Source: Hermatobates lingyangjiaoensis (Eukaryota > Arthropoda > Insecta > Hemiptera > Hermatobatidae). Taken from it: a DNA stretch of 64,000 nucleotides. The notes below the pieces were generated by a model that searched no databases, was not told the origin of the DNA, and saw only the letters and a list, made by a program, of their open reading frames with translations. The stretch's first letter is position 1; each line of letters opens with the position of its first letter. Positions 35,218 to 45,354 of the stretch are shown in pieces. A program made the translations under genes and the position numbers. The stretch covers positions 3,415,501 through 3,479,500 of the forward strand of contig JAPFBL010000035.1 of assembly GCA_026182355.1 (NCBI GenBank), in the 5' to 3' direction.

Positions 35218-35622
35218 AAACTAATGTAGTAACTCGTAACTAATCCATTAACAGATTACTGATCTAATAGCTAATATAATAACCCATAACTGATATAATA
35301 ACTCTAGCAGATATAATACCTCATAACTATTACTGATCCAATAAGTACTTACTGATTTAATAAAAAAACATAATTAAATTATATTAACATTACATTACAT
35401 TATATTATCTAATATTACTACCAATAACTGATTTAACAACTATTATAATAACTAATAATTTGTCTTATAATTAATTACTGATCTAACAAAGAATACCTGT
35501 TTTAATATTTATATAATAACTTAGACGTATAATAATAATAATATAATAACTTTAATAAATAATAACTAATAATAATTAGCAACAGTTATAATAACTAATC
35601 TAATAACAACTAAACTTTGTAG
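35218..35622. repeat. Cryptic TAATAACTGAT-type repeat block
   Basis: About 400 bp in which variants of 'taataacta', 'taactgat.taata' and 'attactgatctaa' recur irregularly on the plus strand. It looks like an old, degenerate short-period satellite. There is no coding content. Confidence 0.65.
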
Positions 35623-35635
35623 CCCCAACGTGGTC

Positions 35636-35738
35636 CATGAATAATGATATTTTCTATTATTCTATAGTGTCTTATAATATTTTGGAATATCATCTCAGGA
35701 TTTTTTTGTGCAATACCCTTCAAAGACGGGAACGTCTA
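35636..35738 (+). mobile_element. Degenerate Helitron 3' end fragment
   Basis: 'aataatgatattttctattattctata' and 'tattttggaatatca' followed by 'cttcaaagacgggaacgtct' follow the order of the 3' end of the Helitron at 21604-23766 (sense), including a damaged hairpin (ccttcaaagacgg) near 35718-35730. The CTRR terminus is not preserved, since 'ctaatag' follows. The rest of the element is absent. Confidence 0.6.
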
Positions 35739-37159
35739 ATAGAATAAGTTCATTAGGAAAATGAAGGAACAATAAGAAATGAACCATGCCAGTATAATTA
35801 GAATAACGAATAAAACGCCTTAAAATATAGATATACAACTATTAGAAAGGTTGGATTGGTTTAACATGTGATATAGTATTGGATGAGAAATTGGGAAGAG
35901 GAATAAATAAAAAGGCAAGCCTGAGCCGAGGCAGCTGCACGGAGACGGACTGCTAATGGATTGCTTCAAAGCGTCGAGTGCTTGCATCGCCAGCAAACCA
36001 CACCAAACAGCGCTATTTTAGGCCAACTATTTATATCAAACAGTTTTACTTTAACAGGATTCAATTTATAATTCCTTTTAGTAAAATAAAGTAAATTAGT
36101 CCATAAGTAGAATGAATGTTTTAGTTCCTTCCTATTAATCACTGCAGTTAATAACTAGTTCAATAATAACGCACTGGTTAAGGATAGAACGATACATCAT
36201 TTGAAGACTACTACCCGAAGGCTTCGTTCAGACAATTTTATATTCATACTTGTTTTTTTTAAGATTACTTAGAAGAGGAAAATGTCTTCAATAATATTTT
36301 TATAGAATGCAATTTGCAATTGACTTTGATACCATATTTTTTTCTAAAATCATTTTTATACAATATTTCAACATACCTCGCGATCAATCTTTATCTGCAT
36401 ATCATTTATAGCTTTTACAAACTTATACGTAGAAAGATAAAAAATAAATTTACAAAGAACTATTCAAGACATAATAACGATTCCACCAGGTTTATTAAGT
36501 AGGTACATACTGGAAAAGTGATGAAAAATGTGGAACAACAAGTTTTTTTAAGCTATATATGAACTATTTTTATATATTTTCTTATAACAAAACTTGGCCA
36601 GGAAAATTTGCAAGAGTATGAAACCTTTCCATTCAAATTGAATCTTTGCCGTTTTTATAGTTTGAGTATATACACAGGCGGACAAGTAGACACTTGACTT
36701 TTATATTTGTAGATTAAATAGCGTAAGAGAAGTTGAGAAAAATTGTCTGTACTGGGAACATCGTTGAGTGTTAATACAAACCGGGGAAAATATATAACAA
36801 GAAATGAAAAAATATGAAATGTCCAAATAAACGCTTTTTGTATATTAGTAAATGCAAATTTCAGCAGATTTAATGTATTCAGATATATTTAAAAAAATAA
36901 ATATAATTTATAACTGCTAAGTATGATGGTTTTTGTGCGATTCGAAAGATTCTTAAAAGGGTTTATAAGTAACTAAACCAAATTAAGGGAAAATGTTGGA
37001 ATAAAGCTAAAGGAAGGTAAAAGAAAATAAATTAGAATAAAAAAAATATGTAAATTAAAAAATAAATACTATAACTAATTCAGTGAGCTAATTAGTAGAA
37101 ATTATACCGGCAGTAAAGCGTAAAATGTTAAAATGATAAGGGAATAATAATATAAAGTA
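35739..37159. other. No gene confirmed; GC-richer island at 35905-36025
   Basis: Mostly AT-rich. At 35905-36025 about 120 bp are clearly GC-richer ('gagccgaggcagctgcacgg', 'aagcgtcgagtgcttgcatc') with an open plus-strand frame of about 37 codons ending in TAG. No splice signals or similarity is recognised. It could be an exon, promoter or transposon remnant. Confidence 0.4.
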
Positions 37160-37330
37160 CGATATCCCGTCGGACCTCGCACTCTCCCTCCCTTACATCC
37201 AATACCTCTCTGTCCCACCTTCTTTCTTACCCTATTCCTTTTTCTTTTTTGTTTCTATCTCTTCTTCCTCTCTTTGTCTTTGCTTTGTCAGTTCCTTTCT
37301 CTTTCTCTGTCTTACTGTATCGAAGTGGAG
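37160..37330. repeat. Pyrimidine-rich tract
   Basis: Strong C/T strand asymmetry, including 'gacctcgcactctccctccc'. The region at 60775-60840 shares 'gacctcgcac', 'tctccctcc' and a following C/T-rich run, so the two may be copies of one uncharacterised repeat. Confidence 0.5.
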
Positions 37331-38080
37331 AGGATTCTGACTTACTGATAGCATAAAACATATTATATTTACTTATAGAAAGGAATAATCCATTTTGTAT
37401 ATCATTCATATATTGAAAATAAATCGTGTCACTTTAAGCATGTTGACAATTAGAATTATATTATATACTCTGAATATTGTAACAGGAATGTTATTTAGTA
37501 TTTTGAGTAACTTATGGTGATTCAAGTTTCGCCAGTTCCTGCACATCCAGCAACTGAGTTTATCGTCTGGACTTCAATAAATGTGACTCATTCTACGTGG
37601 ATCTGACTTGCACGTTACTTAGCCTCCGTATTAATGGTCACAGGCCGTCTAAAGCAGCTGCCTGCTGCCATCCACGCTAACATGCATAACCATCACTTCA
37701 ACAGTTGCTTTAGGGTCCAAATTCTAAGACAACTTAGAAATTCCCCCGGTTTTAACTGCATCAGACGACTTTTTATATTTTATTTTAACTTATTCTAATT
37801 TATGTGATTATGTTAACTATTTTTTGTATGATTCTGTGTTCTTTTTAAGTACTCTTTTTAACTTTCTCTAAAAATTTGTTTTTTATTTTTTTACACTAAA
37901 ATACTCAAAGTTTAGTTTTTACTTAATTTTTTCTGGTGTGTTTTCATTATTTCTCACTTCAGCCTTAATTTTTATTTTACGATTTTATCTTCTCCATTTC
38001 TTCTCTGTTTTCTCTCTCCTCCTACTTAAATACTTCTCATTTTTCATTTGTCCATTGCTTTAACTGGTCCACGACGGCAA
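37331..38080. other. No gene confirmed
   Basis: 37500-37750 is GC-richer than average and contains 'cttcaataaatgtgact', but no coding or LTR pair could be recognised. It is followed by a T-rich tract to 38080. Confidence 0.45.
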
Positions 38081-38215
38081 GGTGGCTGCACTGTGTGTCA
38101 CTATGCCTCGGTCGATGGACACTCTCACGTCTCCAGTCCTCTGTTTCTTCTTCTTCTTTTCCTTTCCCTCCTATCATGAAGACGGCAACAAGCCGAAAGA
38201 GATCGAGAATCGTGA
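38081..38215 (+). CDS. Candidate first exon with signal-peptide-like start
   Basis: In a locally GC-richer patch, an ATG at 38103 opens MPRSMDTLTSPVLCFFFFFS, a short basic/polar start followed by a hydrophobic core as in secretory signal peptides. FPSYHEDGNKPKEIEN follows, then a consensus 5' splice donor (aatc|GTGAGT, about 38210-38215). An upstream in-frame ATG at 38082 would lengthen the start. No acceptor or second exon is identified, the Phe run derives from a CTT microsatellite-like stretch, and no family is recognised. It is a weak candidate only. Confidence 0.2.
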
Positions 38216-38254
38216 GTGTTCGTCTCTTTTTTTGTGTTTTCTAGTCGTAACTAG

Positions 38255-38330
38255 AAATTATATATATTATATATAATAATATATATATATAATATATAAT
38301 ATTATTATATATAATAATATATATATACAT
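38255..38330. repeat. AT palindromic cluster
   Basis: Nested perfect and near-perfect TATATAATA/TATTATATA palindromes over about 75 bp, able to fold as a cruciform. It is simple AT sequence with no coding content. Confidence 0.75.
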
Positions 38331-39134
38331 TCCAAAGAACAACTGCAAATTCAGGAATGGAAGAAATTACAACAGCGAACATATTATTGCCAGTTACATT
38401 TGTGAAATAGACCTGTGAATGTTCTCGTAACATTCTCTTTTAGTACTATCGCAATTCTCTAAATTACCAAAATTTAACAAAATGAATATTTATTGTATTT
38501 TACAAAATACATCGAGTTTATTAAAAGCTGTTTAATTCTATATTAAATCAATCTTAAGAACCGTTGGAGTATCACCACTGAACAGATTATAACAAAATAC
38601 ATTTCTTAACCAGCATAAATCTAAATATAAAATAAATAAATTAGCGGAGACTTCATGCACTACTGCATAAACAGGATCGGGATCTCATTAGATATTAGAT
38701 TTATCGTCATCTCGTTGTATTATATATTATTGATAATATTATCAGTAATTTTAAGTTTTCAAAGCATATTATATGCTCTGCTTTCGTTTCATCATGATGG
38801 GCTTTTGTCTTCAGCAGAATTCTATTTGCTAAGCAGAGAGGGAGTGAGTATAAACACCAACTCTCAGAAACGGAGATGTGGAAACTTTTTTCATTACATC
38901 CCTGTTAGAGAAACTTTTGATTTCTTCACATTCCCTAGGACAGTTTGGTCATAAAACGTAAACGACAGAAACAACTATACATTTGAGATAAGTAAAATGC
39001 TGCTACCATAACTTGATAACATATTACTAGATGGATTAGTATAACAAAAAAAAATTGGATTTTAACAATCACCTAATTAAAGACTCGATTTATATATATA
39101 TTATATTTAATTAAATAAAACGATTCTTCGAACT
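38331..39134. other. No gene seen
   Basis: The 99-residue plus-strand frame at 38655-38954 is the longest in this stretch. It has a hydrophobic N-terminal half and a Ser/Arg/Phe-rich second half, no recognised domain and no splice context. I do not call it a gene. Confidence 0.45.
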
Positions 39135-39322
39135 GAATAAACTAGAATTTTGAAAAGAATACACAGACATGAAATCACTACTACACCATATTTTGATGTC
39201 CTCGTCGTCAGGAATAGATGTGTTCAATTCACATCTATTCCTGACGACGAGGACATTGAAATATAGCAGTGAGTTTCAATGATTTCTTTTCTGTGTGTCA
39301 TTTTGAAAATTCTAGTTTATAT
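39135..39322. mobile_element. Near-perfect palindrome, Penelope-type terminal pair
   Basis: Arms of about 85 bp (39139-39223 and 39231-39322) are inverted complements around a 7-base centre. The inner 20 bases on each side (cacatctattcctgacgacg and complement) match exactly and the outer parts match with small indels (aactagaattttgaaaa.../...attttgaaaattctagttt). Each arm holds CTGACGACGAGGACAT, reminiscent of the CTGA.GA cores in other Penelope-type fragments, but a clear stem II is missing. The outward flanks are TA-rich. It could also be a small hairpin MITE. Confidence 0.7.
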
Positions 39323-40046
39323 ATATATTCAAGTATTCTTTCCCAAAATTCATTTTTTCGGGTAAAAACCATTACTAGATCATAATCATGTTTATATTTA
39401 TATAATATTAATATATATTAATTATTATAATCATTATTATATAGCAAAATAGTTATAGTAGGTACTGTAATTGTGTTTTTAAACAAAAAAAATCACAATA
39501 TACAATAATAATAATTATTAGTGATTTATTAATTGATTGATTGTTGTTAAATGTTGTTATAATTACATATAAATGTTATTTTATTATTAATAACATAAAG
39601 TTATTTTCATTTTATTGTTTTTCTATATGTCATTAATATTTTTGGATCCAGTTATGATTTCTTATATGCGTTCTCAATTCCTTTCTTCTTTCTTCTCTTG
39701 GTGGTTGTGGTGGCACCACTGACTGTAATGGTCATGCTGATGCTGTTGGAATTCAATCACGGCACTGCTTCCTTGTAGGAGATTTCGCCTCCTGATAACC
39801 ATGAATGCCAAAATATAGAAGGCACTTATGTATTAATCTTTGTGATGCTTTGTTATAATATATATACAATATATTGTATACAAGGCAAATATGGGGAGTT
39901 CTTTGAAACTTATGTTTGAAGGACTCCGCCACCGAAGTGGTCACCTCTCTTCTAAGCGATTCACTTCTTTGTGTCTCTGTAAAATATAGTAGTAGAGTTT
40001 CTATGATATCTTTTACAAGTATTTTTTCTGTAAATCTATATATACA
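39323..40046. other. No gene seen
   Basis: AT-rich, no supported feature. Confidence 0.6.
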
Positions 40047-40296
40047 CAGGGTGTCTCAAAAGTCACACACTATGTAGATTTTTATAAAAACTTATATGAA
40101 TATTAATATTGATCATAGTCACAAAAGGTGGTCCAATTATTCTATCTGCATTGCCACATGCATCAATTAGAGGTGATGAATAGAGTAAATCATAATCATA
40201 ATAATTTGAGCCTCTGTTATGATTATAATAAATAAAATTAATAATGGTATCTGTTTTTATAAAAATATACATGTTATGCAACTTCTAGGATACCCT

Positions 40297-40298
<2 letters not shown>
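40047..40298. mobile_element. 252-bp MITE with mariner-like ends
   Basis: The left end cagggtgtctcaaaagt and the right end (inverted ctagggtatcctagaagttg) are imperfect inverted repeats. Matching continues inward (tatgtagatttttataaaaac against atgtatatttttataaaaac), giving about 50-bp arms. TA-rich flanks fit a TA target. The 'cagggtgtc' end also occurs on the 53817-54702 element, so the two may have used related transposases. It is non-coding; the 72-residue frame at 40063-40281 is incidental. Confidence 0.75.
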
Positions 40299-40299
<1 letters not shown>

Positions 40300-40351
<52 letters not shown>

Positions 40352-40438
40352 AGATATGAAATGGAGAAAGTGTATTAGAGAAATCGAGAGATTCAGTAGA
40401 AAAGTTGTGAAATTAAAAATAAGCATACAATTTAACAA

Positions 40439-40485
<47 letters not shown>

Positions 40486-40500
40486 TGTATGTATATATAT
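40300..40500. repeat. (TA)n tracts
   Basis: Two (TA)n runs, about 40300-40347 and 40442-40480, with a short non-repetitive segment between them. No coding content. Confidence 0.9.
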
Positions 40501-41269
40501 AATGTATATCTGAAAGTTTAATTCTATGATGTCTCTATAGTGAAAGGGCTATTTAATGTTTCGTTCTATGGTAGTATCATGCTTTGTACTCCACTGTGTT
40601 CACACTCTAATCATTAAGCACTTAAGGTAGTTTTTGCATTCACCTAATTAAGAGTTAGTTTAAGATAGTTAGCCAAGTTGGACGGACAAGGTGGTGGGGA
40701 AAGCGATACAACTTTATCCATTACAGCACAAGTAGGAATGCTTCCCTAATATCCTTTGGACTTTATAATGAATTACTTTCTTTTGCATCTAGTTTACCCA
40801 ATCGTCGCACATTCAACTACTTTTTATCTTGTAAATTTAAGTACTAGCAGCATTTCTATATGAATTACATTATTGTTACATGAGTACATCAAAATCAGTA
40901 TTATAAATCAAGTAGGGTCACGCCAGCAAGGCATATCTATTATCTGCTTAGAATAAATATAATATATAATACTTTCTTAACCTTCAAATAACTATAACTG
41001 AATAACTCCTTCAGACGTGACAGAGACAGATATTGAACGATTTTAATTTCTTTTCTGATTAATATATTGTTTTTATACATTGAATAAATTATTCAAGTAT
41101 GATCGTTTTTTTAACGTGTTTTAAAGCTGACGTGAACTTCATCTGGGGTTAGAAATAAAAAATTTAAAAGTCAAATATGTTAAGTGAATGAAATCCACGT
41201 CTTAGTGACTGAGACAATCTCACTAACGAGTCAAAAGAGGGACCGAAGAAGATTGTGTTTGTTTGGGAT
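40501..41269. other. No gene seen
   Basis: No supported feature. Confidence 0.6.
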
Positions 41270-41295
41270 AATGTGTCTCCCTAATGAGACACATT
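41270..41295. repeat. Perfect 10-bp-arm hairpin
   Basis: aatgtgtctc and gagacacatt flank a 6-base loop just before a diverged SINE. No T-run follows, so terminator function is not supported. Confidence 0.7.
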
Positions 41296-41309
41296 AAGGG
41301 GATGTCAAT

Positions 41310-41482
41310 ATCGTCTAACTGAAATCTGTTTTGAGCACAGATCTTTAATGAATACCTGATAATGCACAGGCTTGGGACCGACGGATTAATGTTCTCTCTA
41401 GGAATGACCCATCAGTGTGGAAAAAATTGAGGGCCAGAATGAGAGTCGAACCAATCACGAAAACCACTGGACTAAAACCATC
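41310..41482 (-). mobile_element. tRNA-derived SINE fragment, old
   Basis: Minus-strand member of the SINE family lacking the tail. Recognisable blocks are 'cttaatgaatacctga', 'gcacaggcttgggaccgacgg', 'gagggccagaatgagagtcg' and 'ccactggactaa'. It is more diverged than the other copies. Confidence 0.75.
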
Positions 41483-41914
41483 ACATTGTCAAACTTAGTT
41501 TCAATAATTGAACAGAAATAACTACAATATGACAAAAGCATTTGAAATATTTAAGCAAGAAATAGTTCAATTAAAAAAGAATGTACTACTTTAACTGGCA
41601 ATTTTTCTTTTCCATTCAACCGGTTTTGAACATTCTCATTTTCCTAAGGATTATAAGGATGATCCTAAATTCATATCCTCGTTTAGCGAGGCTGTACTTA
41701 CCTGTCTGATAAATATTGAAGTCCATCAGTAAGAGCACGATCTTACACAATCAGTGGTACCACCATAACCACCAAGTGAGAAGGGTCAGGAAAGGGAATT
41801 TACAACACAATAAAGAAATAATAAACGAATGAAAAAAATAATGAAAGATATAAAAATAACTTATTAGTTGTGCAATTCGTGAATGTCTGATATTTCCCAT
41901 ACTGGGGAAAAACG
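41483..41914. other. No gene seen
   Basis: No supported feature. Confidence 0.6.
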
Positions 41915-41954
41915 ATAATACAAAGTCACAAAAGAAGTTTTTTCTTAAATTCAA

Positions 41955-41994
41955 ACTACACGTTTCGAACACTTTATGTTCATCGTCAGGTAAT
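41955..41994 (-). ncRNA. Hammerhead-ribozyme-like core (CTGACGA type)
   Basis: On the minus strand CTGACGA is followed by a perfect 5-bp stem GAACA/TGTTC with loop TAAAG, then GAAACGTGTA: core GAAA, a 2-bp stem III (AC/GU) and a UA cleavage position. Of the two arms this one keeps the better stem II. Stem I is short. Confidence 0.45.
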
Positions 41995-42125
41995 CATCTA
42001 CAATATAAATTACAAATTTAAAGTTACAAAAATAAACCGGAATTATATACAATAAAATGAAAAAATGAAAATGAATGACATACCCATGGAAGAAGTGGAG
42101 TACCTACAACTTGGATTATAGATGT

Positions 42126-42165
42126 TTACCTGACGATGAACACAAAGTTTTCGAAACACATAGTT
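42126..42165 (+). ncRNA. Hammerhead-ribozyme-like core, degraded partner
   Basis: Plus-strand CTGACGA (42130-42136) and GAAACACATAG as in the opposite arm, but stem II (GAACACAAAGTTTTC) pairs over only about 3 bp. Likely inactive. Confidence 0.35.
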
Positions 42166-42210
42166 TTAATTAAAAAAAAAAAACTTCTTTTGTGTGGAGA
42201 TTTTGTGTTT

Positions 42211-43996
42211 CATATTATCCATTTAATCCAAAAATAAAAATAAATTAATGATAGAATAAAAATTGCCAGATTCAATGACTTGTAGTAAAAGGCGAAGATA
42301 CTGATATCATAAGACAGTGATAATAAAAGTAGGGATAAACGACAGTTACAATTTATTTAAATTCAATTAAAACAAATAGTATTTAAAGAAAAAAATAAAT
42401 ATTCGTTTAAAAATAACTTTAAATCGAATAGACACATAGAATCCTATCCAGAAAATATTAATTGTTGTCTTCCCATAACCACAATTCTACAGACTAATTT
42501 ACTCTTGAAAATGGACTTGATACAAAACCCGTCAAATAGTAGGAAAAACGTACAAGATAACCGGGTTAATTTTTATAATAATTCGATTAACAATCTCTGC
42601 AGTAAGAGCCGTGATATTTTATTTTAATGTATTCGTTCTTTTTCTTTATCATTGAAAAATTAGTTTTTGTATTTATTTCATTATGAGGATTATCGAGAGA
42701 TGAAAAATATTTTACAAAATGTTTAGTGATGAGGAAAATTTTTTATTAAAAATAATGAACAGAACTAATCATGCATTGCTGTAAAACATTACATATATAG
42801 GTAATCATGTTTGTTTGTTCCACTGAAATAATATAAATGCAAGCGATAAAGTCTAATGGCTGTGTGAAAAGTTACCGTGGAGAATAGAGTATATAAAAAC
42901 TTATATATTATAAAAAAGCGTCATGCTAATATATACAACATATTAGTAGTATTATTAGTATTTGAAATTGTGATTTTAAATTTAATTTGTTCTATTCATA
43001 TAGTATCCATTTTTTCATTCATACCAATTTTGTTGTTATAAAGTTGAATTCCTTTTAGTAAAATTAATTTTTAAGTAAAATTAAATTTCATTTAAATTGC
43101 AGATTTGTTTATGGTAAACATTTAAAACTGTTGATTCAAGCATTCTTTTTTCAATATGAGAGTTTTGTTTTAATCTTATTTTAAATCAATTTTAAGTTCC
43201 ATCATTTCAAGATTATATTTTTAAAACTGAAAGAAATGAGGTATTTTTTGTTAGAAATGATAGTGACAGGAATGGTTTAAGACTGTTGACTCTGGAGTAA
43301 TGGCGATGGGCACTAGAGTAAGCCATTACTTAGTTAGCAAAGCTGTATGTAAAGTGTATGGTGTAGGAGGAACTGGAGCAGAGGCCTGACCCACTTAACC
43401 TCTCACGGCAGTGACAATGGAAACTGAAAGAACAAATATTACAACCACAATGCCAACAATAATTGGCCAGTGAGTAGAGAACTGAAAGCCTCCTGAACCC
43501 ATTACTGTATTAATACACACATTTCTAAGTAATTGAAAAACACGAGTGCACTCTCTTAACGACCCTCAGCCATTCCATTGTTCCTGCAAACTCTTTATGG
43601 TTTTGAAAACAACATAAATTCAATTATTTCAAAGAGCTCTGCAGAGAGTTATTGAGGTCCATGGTTGGCTGAGGTAGCAACAGGTCCCTTTTCTATTCTA
43701 TTGAGTGAATATAAAACAATTAAATCGTCAAGTCAACTGCATGTTCCCCTCAACACTCCATTTCTTTTTGTAAAAATATACCACTAATTATAGATTTCAA
43801 AATGTCTTGTATATCAAAGTCGCAACCTCTGAAATATTATTTCTACTATGAGAGCTATACAATATTAATATTTTTTTGAACGAATTTGATTAGTTAACAA
43901 TCTTGCATAATTTATCTACATCCAGCAAATAATCGTGTAATTCGTTGGAACATTACAGAGGTTTTAATAAATAAAATCATGGTTTTAATAATTTTA
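42211..43996. other. No gene seen
   Basis: AT-rich. 43270-43500 is slightly GC-richer without recognisable coding content. No element identified. Confidence 0.55.
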
Positions 43997-44280
43997 ATAT
44001 TTATATCAACTTTGAATAAAAGGTATGGATTATGTAATGTAACTGATTTTAAAAACAAACAACATTTTTTCTTTGGATTTGTGTGTTCACATTTATATCT
44101 ACTTTTCAATGACATGATTGAATTAGTTTATATAACTAATTTTAAACACAAACTTCATTTACCTTCGGATATATGTTTTCATATCAATATCAACTTTTGA
44201 ATGACAGGAATTATTTTATTATATGTAAGGGATTTTAAATAGAAACCACATTTGCTATGCGGATTTATGTGTTTTTTTTT
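43997..44280. repeat. Three tandem copies of a ~93-bp unit
   Basis: Units begin near 43999 ('tatatcaactttgaat'), 44094 ('tatatctacttttcaatgac') and 44187 ('aatatcaacttttgaatgac'). Each continues with 'ta.gtaa..gattttaaa.a.aaac.acattt' and ends with a 'cggatttatgtgttt'-like block. Divergence is moderate. The 73-residue frame at 43979-44200 spans two units and so contains an internal protein repeat, but the third unit is not open, which argues against selection for coding. Confidence 0.75.
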
Positions 44281-45068
44281 ATAGTTATTAATGTTCAGAA
44301 ACGTTCAAAACCCAGCTGAAAATAAATTATTGAAGCAAGGGAAAGTAAGTTCGACAGAAGTTATAGTTAAAAATGGATGAAGTATTCCGGATTTGCAAAG
44401 TTAAAGTATTGCTACAAGATGTATACCTGAATAACTAAAGTCTAAAGAAGGAACTATTCAACCCCCCATCAAACTTCTCCATTTAATAAATCTAGTTCAA
44501 ACAGTAGCTCTGCAGTAATGGTGTACAACAATTTTTCAACTGACGTTTAACAGTAATCGAATTAAATATTCAGGAAATAAATTGAACTTATTTCTGTAAA
44601 CATTTAATGACTATTGCGAATAAAATGCAAAGTTACAAACTTTTTTTTATAAAAGGTTATACAATTGTCAGAGTTAGTCTAAAACTTTTACATCTCTGCT
44701 GAGATAATTCCTTATGGAGTCTTTAAGAAAAGGACTTTTTCAGATTTAACAAGTGGCTGAAATGCCACTTATTTCCAAATCAATAAAAATCCAAATATAT
44801 GAGAAATATTCTTTTGATTCGTTAATTTATTGTTTTCTTAAAATCGTTATGACATTGAAGGAAATTATATTGGAAATGATTCATTTGTTAAATTGATTGA
44901 CAAGTTAGCCTATAGGTTTAGGTAGCTATTCTTAAAAATAGCTATGTTCAACATGGTGACTTATGTTGAAAAAATGACAACTCATTAACTCTTCAGTCAT
45001 CCGCTAATTATATTTCAATAATGATGCTAGTTAGATACAAACAGAAAGAATATCAAGCCATCTTAGAA
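44281..45068. other. No gene seen
   Basis: No supported feature. Confidence 0.6.
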
Positions 45069-45354
45069 GGCCAGGTCACTGGTTACGTACTCTTCTCTGA
45101 ACCTACCACCGAAGAGCCAGCATACACCGTACCTAACTCTGATCCGCGCGCGACGAGAGACGTTAGTGGCACGTAACTGAGGACGTTAAACCCTCTGTCC
45201 CGAGTCTGTACGATATCAAGTGCTCGTTAAAGATTCCTACTGTACATACACTTGAGTTGGGTAAAATTTAGGACCTCCAAATGTAGAATCAATCTTTTTT
45301 GTGTGGTATCACAAAATGCCAAAGTCGGCCTATGTGTGTTCCCTTGTGGGACTG
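45069..45354 (+). mobile_element. tRNA-derived SINE, plus strand, diverged head
   Basis: The head starts 'ggccaggtcactggttacg' at 45069, but the A and B boxes are degenerate. The body, from 'ctctgtcccgagtctgtacg' through 'ctcgttaaagat', 'cacttgagtt' and 'tgtggtatcacaa', to 'tgtgtgttcccttgtgggactg' is well preserved. The CCTAA tail is missing. Frames at 45252-45579 overlap it and are shadows. Confidence 0.82.

Larger units (their letters stand above)
41915..42210. mobile_element. Inverted Penelope-type terminal pair with two hammerhead-like cores
   Basis: 41915-42005 and 42115-42210 are inverted complements over about 85-90 bp ('cacaaaagaagtttttt', 'tttcgaa.actttatgttcatcgtcaggtaa.catcta'). 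A spacer of about 110 bp lies between. Each arm carries CTGACGA, a stem and GAAAC, with both pointing outward. The arrangement is the same as at 39135-39322 and 60990-61210. Confidence 0.65.

Noticed and set aside
38655..38954. 99-residue host gene
   Set aside because: No domain, no splice context and AT-driven composition; it could not be told from chance.
41270..41295. Rho-independent terminator
   Set aside because: The hairpin lacks a T-run and the sequence is eukaryotic.
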